This document shows positions 63,341-64,000 of a stretch of 64,000 bases of DNA, piece by piece; the first letter of the stretch is position 1, and each line of letters opens with the position of its first letter. A program made the translations under genes and the position numbers. The notes below the pieces were generated by a model. It was not told where the DNA came from. It did not search any database and saw only the letters and a list, made by a program, of their open reading frames with translations. Origin of the DNA: an uncultured Spartobacteria bacterium (lineage in GTDB: Bacteria > Verrucomicrobiota > Verrucomicrobiia > Chthoniobacterales > Chthoniobacteraceae); assembly GCA_903933715.1 (NCBI GenBank), contig CAIZLD010000001.1, positions 1-64,000 of the forward strand, in the 5' to 3' direction.

Positions 63341-64000
63341 TTACGGGGCGGGCTTCCTGGTCACGTTGAGGATTTCCAGCATCGCCTTTTCAATTCTCCC
63401 ATAAAGCTTTAAAGCACCGGGAAAATCGTGGGAACGCAGATCGGCCTCCATCACTGCCACCAGTTCCGAGGTTTCCCGGGCTCCGACCGAGTCGAGCGAG
63501 GCTTTCAAATTTCGGGCCAACCTCTCGGCGTCGGCGATTTTTGAGGCATTGAGGGCTTCCCCCAACTCTTTCAGCAGACCGGGAGTTAATTCGCCAAAAA
63601 GATCGCAGACTCCCCGCAACAGCGTTTCGTCCCCGCCCATCGCCTTGAGAAGACTCTCCAGCGATACGCCGCGACCCGGGTTGGCCTCTGGAGCGGCACC
63701 TTTCCCGGGACTAACTCCCAGCGATTTGACCAGAAAATAGAGCTCGTCCTTGTGGAAAGGTTTGGAGATGTAATGGTCCATGCCCGAGGCCAGGAATCGC
63801 TCGCGATCCCCCTTCATTGCATGGGCCGTCATGGCAACAATCGGCAGGGTGGACCGCTGGTCGGGCATGGCACGGATCAGGCGGGTTGCCTCCATCCCGT
63901 CGATTTCCGGCATCTGCACGTCCATAAGCACCAAATCGAATGACTCGCGAGCCACCGCTTCAACCGCTTCCTTTCCATTGGAAACCTTGACCACCGAACA
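63341..64000 (-). CDS. receiver-HPt protein, N-terminus cut by the window end
   Basis: The frame is open to the window edge, so only the C-terminal 217 residues or so are seen. The receiver domain has the phosphoacceptor motif DLVLMDVQMPEIDGM, Thr in IVAMTAHAMKGDR and Lys in YISKPFHKDELY. A linker with Gly/Pro precedes an HPt-like helical bundle whose family core is AERLARNLKASLDSVGA. At the position of the phosphorylated His in AHTLKG-type motifs this protein has Arg or Asn. It is probably the tail of a large hybrid sensor kinase. The lost His suggests the HPt does not take part in phosphotransfer. Confidence 0.8.
   Translation of the reverse strand, partial: CSVVKVSNGKEAVEAVARESFDLVLMDVQMPEIDGMEATRLIRAMPDQRSTLPIVAMTAHAMKGDRERFLASGMDHYISKPFHKDELYFLVKSLGVSPGKGAAPEANPGRGVSLESLLKAMGGDETLLRGVCDLFGELTPGLLKELGEALNASKIADAERLARNLKASLDSVGARETSELVAVMEADLRSHDFPGALKLYGRIEKAMLEILNVTRKPAP

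Overview
The window is a gene-dense stretch of a Gram-negative bacterial chromosome of moderately high GC. A Verrucomicrobiota-type organism is the best guess, not a proof. Support: outer-membrane machinery (a LptF/LptG permease, a BamD-like TPR protein, a LptE-like lipoprotein, a type II secretion-like pseudopilin), futalosine-pathway menaquinone synthesis (MqnC), a Ser/Thr kinase with a zinc ribbon, hybrid histidine kinases, start codons that mostly lack a Shine-Dalgarno sequence, and many intergenic palindromic repeats. No rRNA, tRNA, CRISPR array or prophage was seen.

Layout. 0-9 kb: a 3D-domain lipoprotein, a small conserved protein, a membrane protein, a flavoprotein, a large PAS/PAS/GAF hybrid histidine kinase, a secreted protein paired with a GspG-like pseudopilin, an RlmI-like methyltransferase and a YbcJ-like S4 protein. 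9-18 kb: a Tgt-MnmC-like fusion, RecR, a Ser/Thr kinase with a degenerate membrane cyclase-like partner, RluD, a type-4 uracil-DNA glycosylase and NuoBC. 18-32 kb: TerC, a phosphodiesterase, a PHP-glycosyltransferase fusion, IleS, a cyclophilin, the agmatine-to-putrescine pair AguB-AguA, a C39-like protease, VapBC and an LPS export permease. 32-45 kb: a Dus enzyme, a REP-associated tyrosine transposase (RAYT) between inverted REPs, PyrD, MqnC, a second hybrid kinase, a transglutaminase-like protein, a degenerate alkaline phosphatase, a canonical Tgt, a BamD-like protein and a LptE-like protein. 45-57 kb: a thioredoxin-domain protein, a BioF-like enzyme, a D-Ala-D-Ala carboxypeptidase, ProC, a cysteine desulfurase, and an Rrf2 regulator in operon with two transsulfuration-type PLP enzymes. 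57-64 kb: an AraC regulator divergent from an SDR/GH88/old-yellow-enzyme operon, a YgbA-like protein, DAHP synthase, a small lipoprotein and a truncated receiver-HPt protein.

How the genes fit together. Most are housekeeping or envelope genes in one- to three-gene units. Three local circuits stand out. In the first, the Rrf2 regulator probably controls its own operon of sulfur amino-acid PLP enzymes from an apparently leaderless promoter. In the second, the AraC regulator faces a carbohydrate operon across two TAGCACA direct repeats with 21 bp spacing. In the third, the Ser/Thr kinase sits 17 bp upstream of a membrane protein with a degraded class III cyclase fold.

The least explained content is the repeat fraction. 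At least six palindromic families occur, several touching stop codons, plus one RAYT gene that plausibly mobilises one family. Among proteins, the most unusual are the Tgt-MnmC fusion (with two RNA-contact Arg positions changed to Gln), the alkaline phosphatase homologue lacking its nucleophile and metal ligands, and the PHP-GT4 fusion.
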